The notes below the pieces were generated by a model. The model saw nothing but the letters and a program-made list of their open reading frames with translations, was not told where the DNA came from and did not search any database. This document shows, piece after piece, positions 17,831 to 27,650 of a DNA stretch of 64,000 nucleotides; position 1 is the stretch's first letter; the number at the start of each line of letters is the position of its first letter. Source of the stretch: Bact-08 sp964533215 (GTDB taxonomy: Bacteria > Bacteroidota > Bacteroidia > Bacteroidales > UBA932). The translations under genes and the position numbers were made by a program. Location: assembly GCA_964533215.1 (NCBI GenBank), contig CAZHLJ010000004.1:124001-188000 (forward strand). Direction: 5' to 3'.

Positions 17831-20800
17831 ATGAATATTAAAGTGATCCCAAAGCGAATGAAGTACCTTACAGCCTTTGTGCTGGTATTTTTATCTGTTT
17901 CCGAGTTACTGAATGCTCAACAACTCCATTTTGATTTTAAGGAGGCTCCTCTAAGGAGTGTCCTTAAAAAAATAACAGAGCAATCTGGATATGGCTTTGT
18001 CTATTCTGATGCTCTAAAAACCATCGACTCAAAAGTTAGTGCCTCATCTACTGGAGAAAATCCGGATCAGTTTTTCTCAAGGTTCTTTCCAACAATCGGC
18101 ATCAGCTATAAAATACAAGGCAAACAAGTTTCTTTGAGCCCCAAGGAGATTGCTGTCAGGGATGAATCTGCGCCTGCTGCTGCCGGGCAAAAATCTCATA
18201 CGAAATTTCCCTTGAGAGGAAAGATAACCGATCTGAACGGAGAACCGATTATTGGTGTTTCAGTTCAGAATCTTGCTACCAAGACAGGTGCTTTCTCTGA
18301 TTTTGAGGGAAACTACACACTTGAGGTCAAGACCGGTGATCGCATATTATTCTCTCTGATTGGCTTCAAGAAAAGCGAGCATCTTATCAATGCTTCAATC
18401 AGCCCGGTAAACAATGTCCTGAATGTAACCTTGGAGGAAGATGCTACAATGCTGGAAAGCGTTGCTGTTATCGGATATGGAAACACTCAGAAGATAAAGG
18501 ACATTACCGGTTCAATCTCTCATCTTGGGAAAAAAGAAATTGAAGATGCTGCGATGGGTTCTACTGTCCAGTCGATGCTTCAGGGAAGGGCTGCCGGAGT
18601 AAATGTACAGATCCAATCTGCCTCTCCAACATCACCGGTATCAGTTGTAATCCGCGGACAGTCTTCTCTTAGTGGCGACAACCAGCCTCTTTGGATAATT
18701 GATGGAATTCCTGAATACAACTCAGGAGTGAGTGGAAGCATTTCTAACGTTTTGTACTCTCTTAACTTAAACGATGTTGAAAGTATTGACATTCTAAAAG
18801 ATGCCTCCTCAACTGCAATATATGGGTCCAGAGCTGCAAACGGAGTAATCGTTGTAACTACTAAAAGTGGGAAGGAGGGTCTTAAACCAACATTGGAATT
18901 CTCCTCAAGAATAGGATATCAGTTGATGGACTTTAACGGATATGACTATTTCAAGGGATCTGAATATCTAAGGTTTACCCGAGCTGCAACTAGAAAAGAA
19001 CTTTACAATAATGGAACATTTGATTATTTTACCAGGCAATATCTGGATGAAAAGGCATTCTGGGCTCAGAATACAAGTGAGGTTGATGTAAGCAAGGTTC
19101 CGGATCTGGCAAATGCTTATTATAACAGTGACACATACTGGATGGGAAAGATGACTCAGAATCCTGTTCAGCAACAGTATGACTTGACTTTAAAAGGAGG
19201 AACAAAAGAGGTAAGCTATCTGGCAAACCTCAATTACTCAAATATGGAAGGTGTAGTCAAGACTGGTTATAGCCGTTCATACGGAGGCCGCATAAGGCTT
19301 GAGGCAAAAATAAACAAGGATATCAAGTTCAGGGTGAATGCGAATGGCTCCACCAGAAACGCCTCCGACAAGGATTATATGTTGGATGTATTAAAAAAGG
19401 TTAGGCCTGATATCCCCGTATTTAATGCAGATGGAACTATTTTTACAAAAGATGCATATACCGAGAACCCATATACCACATTGAAAAACACAAAATATGG
19501 CACAGGCGAGAGCATTACTGCCGGAGCAGAACTGGAGTGGACAATATTGAAGGGTTTGATGTTTACAACAAAAGGTAGTGTAAACTACTATAATAATGAG
19601 AATCTTACATATTACAGAAGAGGTTCTACCTTTAACTCCACCGGATCAAGGGATTGGTCAAGACGCAAGTCTGACACTAAAATTTGGGATAATACATTGG
19701 TATATGCCAACACTTTTGGAAAGCACGATCTTAGTGCCAGTTTTACCGCATCAATGGAAAAATATCAGTATCTGGGTTATGGAATGGCCGCAAGTAACTT
19801 CCCTGACGATGATGTATTGAACAGCTTTTCAGATGCTGCAACAAAGGGATATCTGAGCGAGTCTTTTGAAGAGAGTTCAATGATTTCCCAGATTGCCAGG
19901 GCTCAATACAAATACAACGACAGATATCTGGCAACTTTTACCATAAGGCATGATGGCTCATCCAAATTTGGTCCCGATAGAAGATGGGGTTGGTTCCCGT
20001 CAGGAGGTCTGGGATGGATAATCAGCGAAGAAGATTTCATGAAAGAGGGTTGGGTTGGCAGAAACATCAATCATCTTAAACTTAGGGCCAGCTATGGAAA
20101 ATCCGGCTCACAAAATCTAAATAACTATCAATGGATGACGATGGTAGGATCTGTCAATTACAATGAGAGCCCAGGTATATACCCAAGCAACATTGGCAAC
20201 ATGACTTTGCAGTGGGAAGAGAGTCTTATGACGGATATTGCACTGGAGATGGAATTATTTAATTCAAGATTAAGAACCACTATTGGCTACTTTAACAAAA
20301 CCTCAGACAATCTTATATACAATCAGACCCTTGCGCCAAGTTCTGCATTCGGCGGGATGAGTTCAAATATTGCATCTACATCTTCTGAAGGTTATGAATT
20401 CGCCATTGATGTGGATGTTATAAAAAATGCACGTTGGCAACTCACCCTTAATGCAAACGGAGCTCACAACACATCAAAGGTTGTAAGTTTCAATAATACA
20501 CTAAAGAATCTCACTTCTTCGTATTCTACAATTGAGGCAGGAGGAAAGATTGGAAATTGGTATGGATACTCTACTTACAATAGACTTTTCGGTTCATCAG
20601 AGGAGGCCACTGCGTTGAAAACAAGGACATCTACAGGAGGCATACAATATTACCGTAACAGTCTGGAAAGTTCGGGAGATATCTATTTCAGAGATCTTAA
20701 CGGAGATGGAATTATAAACACCGATGACAAAAAGGTTCTAGGCACAAGCATTCCTAAACTTTTTGGAGGTTTTGGATTCCAACTCTACTTGGGTACATCA

Positions 20801-21274
20801 TTCAATATTGGAGCGACATTTACATACTCTTATGGTAATAAACGGCTTTGGTACATGGCTATGACGGATGTTGGATACACCGGCAACTATAACCAATCAA
20901 ACAAAATTGCAGGAAAAAGTGCTATCCTCAACTCTCCGTATGAAAAATCCACCTTACCAAATGCCACACCTTATGGGAATGGCAGCAACAGTACTTTCTG
21001 CGACTACTGGCTGTTTGATGGATCATATATCCGTCTTAACTCACTGAATGCAAGTTACAGAATGGGTAAGGAGTACTTTAAGAATACCCTGATAGACAAT
21101 ATTGAAATAACTCTGCAGGCTTCAAATCTTTTCACACTTACACGATATCCCGGATTTGACCCGCAAGGGAACTTCTCAACCAATACAAGTATGGTGGCAA
21201 CTCAGGGAGTAGATTACAGCTACTACCCTTCTGCCAGAACATTTAATTTGGGATTTAAATTCACATTCAAATAG
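17831..21274 (+). CDS. SusC/RagA-type TonB-dependent outer membrane receptor with STN domain
   Basis: From ATG 17831 the protein has 1147 residues; the longer frame from TTG 17774 adds 19 unlikely residues. After the signal peptide comes an STN domain (about 32-100: LHFDFKEAPLRSVLKKITEQSGYGF), a carboxypeptidase-regulatory-like domain (about 123-210: GKITDLNGEPIIGVSVQN), a plug (VAVIGYGNTQKIKDITGSIS ... IYGSRAANGVIVVTTKSG), and a long beta-barrel ending FNLGFKFTFK. It imports an unknown ligand across the outer membrane with energy from TonB. The STN domain matches the ECF/FecR pair upstream and marks it as signalling-competent. SusD follows after 7 bases. No glycoside hydrolase lies next to it, so a glycan substrate is not implied. 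Confidence 0.96.
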   Translation: MNIKVIPKRMKYLTAFVLVFLSVSELLNAQQLHFDFKEAPLRSVLKKITEQSGYGFVYSDALKTIDSKVSASSTGENPDQFFSRFFPTIGISYKIQGKQVSLSPKEIAVRDESAPAAAGQKSHTKFPLRGKITDLNGEPIIGVSVQNLATKTGAFSDFEGNYTLEVKTGDRILFSLIGFKKSEHLINASISPVNNVLNVTLEEDATMLESVAVIGYGNTQKIKDITGSISHLGKKEIEDAAMGSTVQSMLQGRAAGVNVQIQSASPTSPVSVVIRGQSSLSGDNQPLWIIDGIPEYNSGVSGSISNVLYSLNLNDVESIDILKDASSTAIYGSRAANGVIVVTTKSGKEGLKPTLEFSSRIGYQLMDFNGYDYFKGSEYLRFTRAATRKELYNNGTFDYFTRQYLDEKAFWAQNTSEVDVSKVPDLANAYYNSDTYWMGKMTQNPVQQQYDLTLKGGTKEVSYLANLNYSNMEGVVKTGYSRSYGGRIRLEAKINKDIKFRVNANGSTRNASDKDYMLDVLKKVRPDIPVFNADGTIFTKDAYTENPYTTLKNTKYGTGESITAGAELEWTILKGLMFTTKGSVNYYNNENLTYYRRGSTFNSTGSRDWSRRKSDTKIWDNTLVYANTFGKHDLSASFTASMEKYQYLGYGMAASNFPDDDVLNSFSDAATKGYLSESFEESSMISQIARAQYKYNDRYLATFTIRHDGSSKFGPDRRWGWFPSGGLGWIISEEDFMKEGWVGRNINHLKLRASYGKSGSQNLNNYQWMTMVGSVNYNESPGIYPSNIGNMTLQWEESLMTDIALEMELFNSRLRTTIGYFNKTSDNLIYNQTLAPSSAFGGMSSNIASTSSEGYEFAIDVDVIKNARWQLTLNANGAHNTSKVVSFNNTLKNLTSSYSTIEAGGKIGNWYGYSTYNRLFGSSEEATALKTRTSTGGIQYYRNSLESSGDIYFRDLNGDGIINTDDKKVLGTSIPKLFGGFGFQLYLGTSFNIGATFTYSYGNKRLWYMAMTDVGYTGNYNQSNKIAGKSAILNSPYEKSTLPNATPYGNGSNSTFCDYWLFDGSYIRLNSLNASYRMGKEYFKNTLIDNIEITLQASNLFTLTRYPGFDPQGNFSTNTSMVATQGVDYSYYPSARTFNLGFKFTFK

Positions 21275-21281
21275 AAAAACT

Positions 21282-22799
21282 ATGAAATATATATTTAATA
21301 TTCTCTCAATCTCAGTCTCCCTTCTACTTGCCTCATGTGGAGATTTCCTTGATTTAACGCCAAGAAATCAGTGGCCTGTGGAGGAGGCAATGACAACTTA
21401 CGACAAGGCGGCACAGGCAGTGAATGGAATATATGGACGCTTCATGCCTGGTGATGCCCTTAATCAGGGATATTATTCAGCTCTGATTACAAAATCTGGT
21501 TTTATTACACTTTCCGGTGCAACCGATAATGATTTTACATATAATCAGACTACCGGAGGAAATCTGGCAGCTTGGACAACATGCTATAGCGCAATAAATG
21601 CCTGCAATCTGGCGATAAATGGTATTCCGGGAGTTCCTGACAGCTCTTTCCCAACCAAAACATCTAAGAGTGAACTTTTGGGTGAGGCACGTTTTTTAAG
21701 AGGATACCTAAATTCTATAATTTTACTAAATTTCTGCCACTGGTGGGATAGCAATGAAAGTAAATATGGTATAATCTTCAGGGATAAAACTACCGAATTA
21801 AGTAATGTAAATATGCCTAGAATATCAGTAGGGGAGAGCTGGGCAAAGGTTATGGAAGACATCGACTTTGGTATTGAGAATATGCCTGAAACATTCACTA
21901 CAGCAAGAAGGGCTTCAAAAATCTTTGCTAAGGCATATAAAGCCAAACTTCTACTTATCAGAGGCACGATGAGAAACTCTTCCGCTGACCTTACAGCCGC
22001 CAAATCTGTGATAGATCAAGTGTTGACCAATCTTCCTTCAAACATAAAGATGGAAAGCGATATGTCACAGACTTTCAGTAAGGCTTGGGATTCTCAAGAG
22101 CACATCTTTGTACGTTACCTGGAAGATGTTGCCAACAGGACAAGCAATGCCGGTTATTGGTCAGAATACGGATTAGCCTATAGTGCCTATACAAATGTTC
22201 TCAGCTCAACAGGAGCAAGTATTCCTCAGTCCGAAGCTGTATGCGGGATAAAGTATGGCCTAGACTGGATAAAGGGAGATCCACGTTGGTACATTGCCAC
22301 GGGAAGTGCAAGAAAACCGGAAACTTGGGATAATACATACACCTGGACATGGACAAAAATATACCGCAAGGGACGTGTTGCAGGGAAAAGCTCATCTCCT
22401 GTAGACGAGAAATATGCCTGCTACCACATGAGGCTACCAGAGTTGTATCTCATGCAGGCAGAGCTGATTGCAAGGACAGGTGGCAGTAATGCAGATGCAA
22501 TTGCCCCGATAAATCTGATGCGTTCAAAAAGGACAAATCCCATTCTGCCACAGATTACAGTTCCTGCCTCAAAAGAAGAGCTGATGGAGATAATATTCAA
22601 GGAGTTTGTGAATGAGCTGATACTCGAAAACGGCACTGAATATTATGCTTCATTCCGATTCAACCATGAAGGCAAGACATATATGGAGGTAATAAAAGGA
22701 GGAAGCTTTGTGTTCGACAAGACAAAATTGCAATGGCCTATTCCTGATAAAGAAATAATTAACAATCCGCTAATTGAACAAAACCCTGGACAGAAATAA
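21282..22799 (+). CDS. SusD/RagB-type outer membrane nutrient-binding lipoprotein
   Basis: The 505-residue product has a lipoprotein signal (ISVSLLLASCGDFLDL, lipobox cysteine at ~19) and family signatures DFLDLTPRNQWPVEEAM, a TPR-like helical core with EARFLRGYLNSIILLNFC, RLPELYLMQAELIARTGG and the C-terminal WPIPDKEIINNPLIEQNPG. It would act as the lid and ligand-binding partner of the SusC channel encoded 7 bases upstream. It is followed by a DUF4465 lipoprotein gene 4 bases downstream. Substrate unknown. Confidence 0.95.
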   Translation: MKYIFNILSISVSLLLASCGDFLDLTPRNQWPVEEAMTTYDKAAQAVNGIYGRFMPGDALNQGYYSALITKSGFITLSGATDNDFTYNQTTGGNLAAWTTCYSAINACNLAINGIPGVPDSSFPTKTSKSELLGEARFLRGYLNSIILLNFCHWWDSNESKYGIIFRDKTTELSNVNMPRISVGESWAKVMEDIDFGIENMPETFTTARRASKIFAKAYKAKLLLIRGTMRNSSADLTAAKSVIDQVLTNLPSNIKMESDMSQTFSKAWDSQEHIFVRYLEDVANRTSNAGYWSEYGLAYSAYTNVLSSTGASIPQSEAVCGIKYGLDWIKGDPRWYIATGSARKPETWDNTYTWTWTKIYRKGRVAGKSSSPVDEKYACYHMRLPELYLMQAELIARTGGSNADAIAPINLMRSKRTNPILPQITVPASKEELMEIIFKEFVNELILENGTEYYASFRFNHEGKTYMEVIKGGSFVFDKTKLQWPIPDKEIINNPLIEQNPGQK

Positions 22800-22803
22800 T
22801 ATT

Positions 22804-23892
22804 ATGAAACAAATTAATACATTTTTTATATTTATCATCTTAGCAACAAGTCTGTTGTTTTCCTGCACAGATGAGCTGAAAGAAAAAGAGATGGATTTCC
22901 CAAACGATCTCACATTTAACGAAGAAGAGGGGAACACCATAGTTAAAGTGCCCTCTTTCGGGTTTGTAGTTCCACAGACATCATACACTTTACCTGCTTA
23001 TAGATACGGTAAGATTACCTTTAATGTAAAGAGCAATTCCGATGGTACACATACTGGTTTCGCCTTGTCAAACAAGAACTACCGTTCATACCCATGGTGT
23101 ACAAGCAAGCCATTAGGAGGAACACCAAGCACAGCAAAAGTAAAAGAGGCCGTAGACAGCTCTATATTCTCAGTCTACTCAGGAACCTATCCAAATCAGT
23201 TGAAAAATTTCGCTGTAGTAAGAGTTTCCGGTGATGATGCTTTTTTTACGACAGACAAGCCATATATTATTGAACATGTGCTGTTGGCAAACACTACATA
23301 TGATTATATGCTATTCTCATATGGATCAAGATACTCTTCCAAACTTAACAGTACAACTCAGACATATGATGAATTCAGTAGTGGAACAACTTTGGCAAAG
23401 GTTAGAAATCCCAATATTCCTGATGCCTCTACAAGTAAGTATGGAGTTTGGTATTTACCTGACATTTATGGATTTGGTGGAGGACAAGACTATATCCGTC
23501 TTGCAGGACAGCAAATAATAGCCAAAGTAGCTGCCGGAAAAGCAGCTGCTTTAGCAGCCAGAGCTGCCGGAAAAAGTGAAACAGATGCTAAAGCAGATTC
23601 AACTGCTGCATATACTGCCAAAGTGACTGGATATTTCAAAATTACAGCAAAAGGTTATCTGAACGGAGCCCTTAAAGGAAGTATTGATTATTATCTGGCT
23701 GTAAATGAAGGCGTTGCTCCTGCTCCTTATGCAACATGGAATACTATTCAAGGTGGATGGGCCAAATGGGATCTGAGCTCCCTTGGACTTGTAAATAAAG
23801 TTGTCTTCTATCTCGATTCATCCGATAAGGATGCCAACGGCAAAATGCGTACGCCTCCATATTTCTGTCTGGATGGAATACGAATAAAATAG
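22804..23892 (+). CDS. DUF4465-like surface lipoprotein with an alanine-rich insertion
   Basis: Starting at ATG 22804 the 362-residue product has a lipoprotein signal (ILATSLLFSC). Its body matches the DUF4465 pattern as I know it: HTGFALSNKNY, YPNQLKNFAVV, IEHVLLANTTYDYMLF, then YFKITAKGYLNG, IDYYLAV, GGWAKWDLSSLGLVNKVVFYLDSSD and YFCLDGIRI. Between DYIRLAG and YFKITAKGY there is an inserted stretch of ~45 residues very rich in alanine and lysine (AKVAAGKAAALAARAAGKSE), which breaks the domain where family members usually run straight through. It is the third gene of the SusC/SusD transcript and is probably a surface-exposed binding accessory. Confidence 0.75.
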   Translation: MKQINTFFIFIILATSLLFSCTDELKEKEMDFPNDLTFNEEEGNTIVKVPSFGFVVPQTSYTLPAYRYGKITFNVKSNSDGTHTGFALSNKNYRSYPWCTSKPLGGTPSTAKVKEAVDSSIFSVYSGTYPNQLKNFAVVRVSGDDAFFTTDKPYIIEHVLLANTTYDYMLFSYGSRYSSKLNSTTQTYDEFSSGTTLAKVRNPNIPDASTSKYGVWYLPDIYGFGGGQDYIRLAGQQIIAKVAAGKAAALAARAAGKSETDAKADSTAAYTAKVTGYFKITAKGYLNGALKGSIDYYLAVNEGVAPAPYATWNTIQGGWAKWDLSSLGLVNKVVFYLDSSDKDANGKMRTPPYFCLDGIRIK

Positions 23893-23914
23893 AATAAATC
23901 AAATAATCGAAAGT

Positions 23915-23944
23915 GGCTGTCTATCATGTAGGCAGCCTTTTTTA
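23915..23944 (+). terminator. Intrinsic terminator after the SusC/SusD/DUF4465 operon
   Basis: Arms GGCTGTCTA (23915-23923) and TAGGCAGCC (23929-23937) pair with one G-T wobble and are followed by a T-run. Confidence 0.88.
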
Positions 23945-24053
23945 TTATACAAATTATATTTTTTATAGAAAATATACGAAATATCTTGCACATTAGGAAA
24001 AATACATCTAACTTTAAGTAAAACAAAGAATTAACTAACAAAATCCCTTTAAA

Positions 24054-25616
24054 ATGAATAATAGCATCGGACTTATTTGCAGACAGATTCTGGTTATGGG
24101 AATCTGCACTGTGTTTTTTTCGTGTGTTTACGCACAATCTGACACTTATAGGCTACCCGACCCTCAGATCAAGGCCGGGATTGCAAAGGTTTCGGGTAAA
24201 TTCTTGAATCTGCCTCCGGATATAAAATCCGTGACAATTTATTGTGAGAATCCGGTGACAGCGGAGCAAAATTTTATTGAAACAAGCATAAAGGATGACG
24301 GAAGTTTTCATTTCGAAGTCCCTGTCGAATGTTCTGTTTTTTATGGTGCCATAGCGCCAAAAGGATACTATGGAGCGTTTGTAGTTCTGAGCACGGATAA
24401 AGAGACCGAAATTGAGTTGAAAATCGACAGCACGCCATGGGTCAAGGTGGTAAAAAACAGTATGAGAAACCTTCTGCTCAAAGATGAGATTAGTTACTGT
24501 GATTATGACAATATTTTTGACGCGTATTGTACTTATTCCCCAAAGAGTGGTAAACCTCTTTATGAAATGACGCTTCAAGAGTTCGCCCAACATGAAATTG
24601 AGACTATGAATAAAAGAATCGAGCATGCATTAGAGGGTAAAAAGCTTTCAAATGCCGGAAGGACTTTTGTTGTCAATAATTTTAAAATTCATCATCTGGA
24701 TTTCAAGTTCTTCTCTTATAAAGAGGTAATGAAGCGTTTATTCCGGATTATCAACGGTAAGGAGAAAGCCGACTCTTTCTCTCCTCAGGAGCCTGACAGG
24801 ACATATTACAACTTCCTCAGGTCATTCAACCTCAACGATCCACAATATATTTACTGTATATACTACCCCAAGGTGGTGCAATGCATCCTTTCCGCCGAGG
24901 CATTAAGCATCCCTCCGATTGCAGACACGCCTGTAGATGAGTGGCTGAGCGGTGTTAAGGCCACCCTGGCAGATCTGGTCGGTTTCGAATCAGGCCAGTT
25001 CTATGACATGCTGGCGGCAAATGCATACGCAAAGCAGTTTAACGAAAAACAGATCCCGTTGTCTGACAAGCAGAAGGAGAATATCAGGAAATACTACGGG
25101 AATGATGGTGAAATAGCAAAGATCCTTTTGCGGAGGAACGATAAGATTGTAGAAATGGCTGCCGAGAAGATGGCTTCGGTTATCAATGAGACGCCGGACG
25201 TACCTAAAGAGAAAATCATGGACACAATTGTTTCCAAATACAAAGGCAAGGTGGTAGTTGTTGATCTGTGGGCTACATGGTGCGGACCTTGTATGCAGGC
25301 TATCAAGCAAATCAAGGATGTGAAGCACGAGCTCAAAGGCAAGGATGTGGTCTATGTATACATAACCAACGGGTCATCGCCAAAAAAATTGTGGAACGAA
25401 GTAATAGCGACAATCAATGGGGAGCATTACTACATAACCGGTGAAAAATGGGAATACCTAATGGATAGTTTCGGCTTCGAAGGCATCCCATCATATGTTA
25501 TTTATGACACAAAAGGAGAGCTCAAACACAAGTTCACCGGCTATCCAAGCAACGCTGATATGAAAAAGATGATAGAGGAGTCGACTGACCAAGTCATTCG
25601 TGGCAAATCGCAGTAA
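24054..25616 (+). CDS. Secreted TlpA-like thioredoxin-fold protein with long N-terminal domain
   Basis: The 520-residue protein has a signal segment (LVMGICTVFFSCVYAQ), an N-terminal beta-rich region of DUF4369-like look (KVSGKFLNLPPDIKSVTIY ... FHFEVPV), a middle helical region of ~230 residues, and a C-terminal thioredoxin domain from about residue 390 with WATWCGPC (C410, C413) and the cis-proline region GIPSYVIYD. This layout is common in Bacteroidota extracytoplasmic oxidoreductases, often placed beside SusC/SusD loci, and is likely to reduce disulfides in the periplasm; the partner is unknown. It converges with the aminotransferase gene, one base between stops. Confidence 0.87.
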   Translation: MNNSIGLICRQILVMGICTVFFSCVYAQSDTYRLPDPQIKAGIAKVSGKFLNLPPDIKSVTIYCENPVTAEQNFIETSIKDDGSFHFEVPVECSVFYGAIAPKGYYGAFVVLSTDKETEIELKIDSTPWVKVVKNSMRNLLLKDEISYCDYDNIFDAYCTYSPKSGKPLYEMTLQEFAQHEIETMNKRIEHALEGKKLSNAGRTFVVNNFKIHHLDFKFFSYKEVMKRLFRIINGKEKADSFSPQEPDRTYYNFLRSFNLNDPQYIYCIYYPKVVQCILSAEALSIPPIADTPVDEWLSGVKATLADLVGFESGQFYDMLAANAYAKQFNEKQIPLSDKQKENIRKYYGNDGEIAKILLRRNDKIVEMAAEKMASVINETPDVPKEKIMDTIVSKYKGKVVVVDLWATWCGPCMQAIKQIKDVKHELKGKDVVYVYITNGSSPKKLWNEVIATINGEHYYITGEKWEYLMDSFGFEGIPSYVIYDTKGELKHKFTGYPSNADMKKMIEESTDQVIRGKSQ

Positions 25617-25617
25617 T

Positions 25618-26823
25618 TCAGAGCATTAATGCCACGAATGACTTGGTCATAACTTCCGCAAGTATCCTCATACCTTTCTCAATCATAGCCATTTTCGTCT
25701 GGGAGAAGTTTATTCTCATCGTGTTTTTGCCTGATCCATCGCAATGGAAAAGTTCTCCGGCAACATAAGCAACATTTTCCTTGAGAGCAGCATCATACAT
25801 TTTCATGGTATCCATACCTTCGGGGAGGGTGACGAACAGAAAGAGCCCTCCCTGAGGTTTTGTCCATCTGACACCTTCAGGCATATACCTCTCCAGACAC
25901 TCTATTGCGAAATCCCTTTTATGCCTGTACAAATCAATCGTTCTCTTCAGATTCTCATCAAACAATCCACTCTCCATATATTCTGCTGCAACATACTGGT
26001 CAAACACTGGGGTGCAGAGATCTGTCGATTGCTTGGCTACAGCAATCTTATCTACAATAGGCTCAGGGGCAACAATCCATCCGATCCTGAAACCGGGAGC
26101 AAAGGTTTTGGAAAAGGTCCCCAACTGGATAACCCTCTTGTTGTCCATAGAATAGAGCATCGGCAAATGATCACCGTCATATCTTATATCCCTGTAAGGA
26201 GAGTCCTCGATAATCATAATATCATATTTCCTGGCCATCTCAATCAACTCTCTCCTCTGCTCTACCCCGATTGTGATTCCTGAAGGATTCTGGAAATCGG
26301 GTATTGAATAGATGAACTTGACTCTCTTTCCCTCTTTCATCGCCCGCTCAATTGCCTCCTGGTAGCTATCGCCATCCCTCACCCCTACAATTTCAGCACG
26401 ATAGGAATACAACGACTGCAGCGCACCGAGGTACGACGGAAGTGAGCATAGTACAACATCTCCAGGGTTTACAAACAATCTGGTGCATAGATCTATGCCC
26501 TGTTGGCTCGATGTGGTGATGACAATGTTTGCATAGCTGATGTCAATCCCCGTATCCATATATCTTTTGGCAATAGCTTTTCTCAGTTTAAGGAGACCTT
26601 CGGAAGCACCATATTGCAGGGCATTTGCCCCTTCCTCCTCAAGTACCTTTACCATTATTTTCTTTAAATCCTCAATCGGAAAAGTCACAGGATCCGGGTA
26701 CCCTCCGGCAAATGAGATAAGTTTATCCTTGTCAGCCCTGCTAAGCAGCTCCCTTACAGGAGAACGCCTCATACAAAGAGTGTCGTCTGAATATAATCTA
26801 TCGTAATACATCTTCCAGGACAA
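25618..26823 (-). CDS. PLP-dependent class I/II aminotransferase, candidate N-succinyl-DAP aminotransferase
   Basis: The 401-residue protein is a fold-type I aminotransferase of the 2-aminoadipate/MocR-like group: FAGGYPDPVTFP at the start, YGASEGLLKLRKAIAKRYM, ITTSSQQGIDLCTRLFVNPGDVV, PDFQNPSGIT (Asn for PLP O3'), and the PLP lysine in GTFSKTFAPGFRIGW. It overlaps the end of dapD by 26 bases (14 if MYYDRLYS at 26811 is the start). Being last in an operon with dapD, dapA, dapB, lysC and an M20 deacylase, it is a good candidate for the missing N-succinyl-LL-DAP aminotransferase (DapC role). That assignment is inference from context; the family also includes 2-aminoadipate and branched-chain aminotransferases. 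Confidence 0.85.
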   Translation of the reverse strand: MSWKMYYDRLYSDDTLCMRRSPVRELLSRADKDKLISFAGGYPDPVTFPIEDLKKIMVKVLEEEGANALQYGASEGLLKLRKAIAKRYMDTGIDISYANIVITTSSQQGIDLCTRLFVNPGDVVLCSLPSYLGALQSLYSYRAEIVGVRDGDSYQEAIERAMKEGKRVKFIYSIPDFQNPSGITIGVEQRRELIEMARKYDIMIIEDSPYRDIRYDGDHLPMLYSMDNKRVIQLGTFSKTFAPGFRIGWIVAPEPIVDKIAVAKQSTDLCTPVFDQYVAAEYMESGLFDENLKRTIDLYRHKRDFAIECLERYMPEGVRWTKPQGGLFLFVTLPEGMDTMKMYDAALKENVAYVAGELFHCDGSGKNTMRINFSQTKMAMIEKGMRILAEVMTKSFVALML

Positions 26824-27622
26824 TTGATTTATCGGTTTTTGAATCCCTGTACTTTACTATAACCGGAGTATAAAGTTGAATACCCATCTCCTTTCCAAAT
26901 CCTTTTGTCATAGGACGGCTTCCGGCAACAACTACCGCATTTTCCGGGATAATAAGTTGCCCCTTTTCCTTGGATGTGATGAACTCTCCTGTGGTGGAAT
27001 CGAAGAGAGCAGTTGCCGCATTGAGGATTACACCTGTTCCAATCACTGCATTCTCTTTTATGATGGTGCCCTCATATATCCCGCAGTTTCCTCCTATGAA
27101 TACATTATCCTCCACAATCACGGGCATTGCACCTATAGGCTCGAGCACTCCTCCCAGCTGAGAAGCAGCAGATAGATGAACGTTTTTACCAACCTGAGCG
27201 CACGATCCGACCAAGGCATGGGAGTCTATCATTGTCCCGGAGTCTACATATGCCCCTACGTTTATGTATGACGGCGGCATGACTATGGTCTGCGGAGCAA
27301 GGTATGCACCAGACCTTACAGATGTGCCACCCGGAACCAGCCTCACTCCATTTCCAGATCCAATGGTGAGTGGTGGCATTGTGTCCTTGTCATGGAAATT
27401 CCATGCTCCGCCGGATATCTCCACAATCCGTCCCAACTTGAAGCCCCAAAGTATTGCCTCCTTTATCCAACTGTTTACAATCCAAACTCCATCTATCTTT
27501 TCAGCAACCCTTATCTCACCTCTCTCCAGTGCCTCTCTTATCTCCAGAAAAGCTTCAAGTTCCTTTTCATAGCCGGTTTTATTGAAGTTCTCCTCAAATA
27601 TCTTTCTATAATCCTGTATCAT
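26798..27622 (-). CDS. dapD: 2,3,4,5-tetrahydropyridine-2,6-dicarboxylate N-succinyltransferase
   Basis: The 274-residue protein has the N-terminal helical part and a left-handed beta-helix of hexapeptide repeats (VPGGTSVRSGAYLAPQTIVMPPSYINVGAYVDSG...) with the family segments GSCAQVGKNVHLSAASQLGGVLEP and VIVEDNVFIGGNCGIYEG. DapD transfers succinyl from succinyl-CoA to tetrahydrodipicolinate in lysine and meso-diaminopimelate synthesis. It implies that the organism uses the succinylase branch. It lies 28 bases after dapA and overlaps the aminotransferase gene. Confidence 0.95.
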   Translation of the reverse strand: MIQDYRKIFEENFNKTGYEKELEAFLEIREALERGEIRVAEKIDGVWIVNSWIKEAILWGFKLGRIVEISGGAWNFHDKDTMPPLTIGSGNGVRLVPGGTSVRSGAYLAPQTIVMPPSYINVGAYVDSGTMIDSHALVGSCAQVGKNVHLSAASQLGGVLEPIGAMPVIVEDNVFIGGNCGIYEGTIIKENAVIGTGVILNAATALFDSTTGEFITSKEKGQLIIPENAVVVAGSRPMTKGFGKEMGIQLYTPVIVKYRDSKTDKSIVLEDVLR

Positions 27623-27650
27623 ATTTTCTTTCTATTTTGTCATTCCAATA

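Noticed and set aside
24153..24626. 157-codon minus-strand frame
   Set aside because: It is antisense to the N-terminal domain of the TlpA-like gene and shows no domain.
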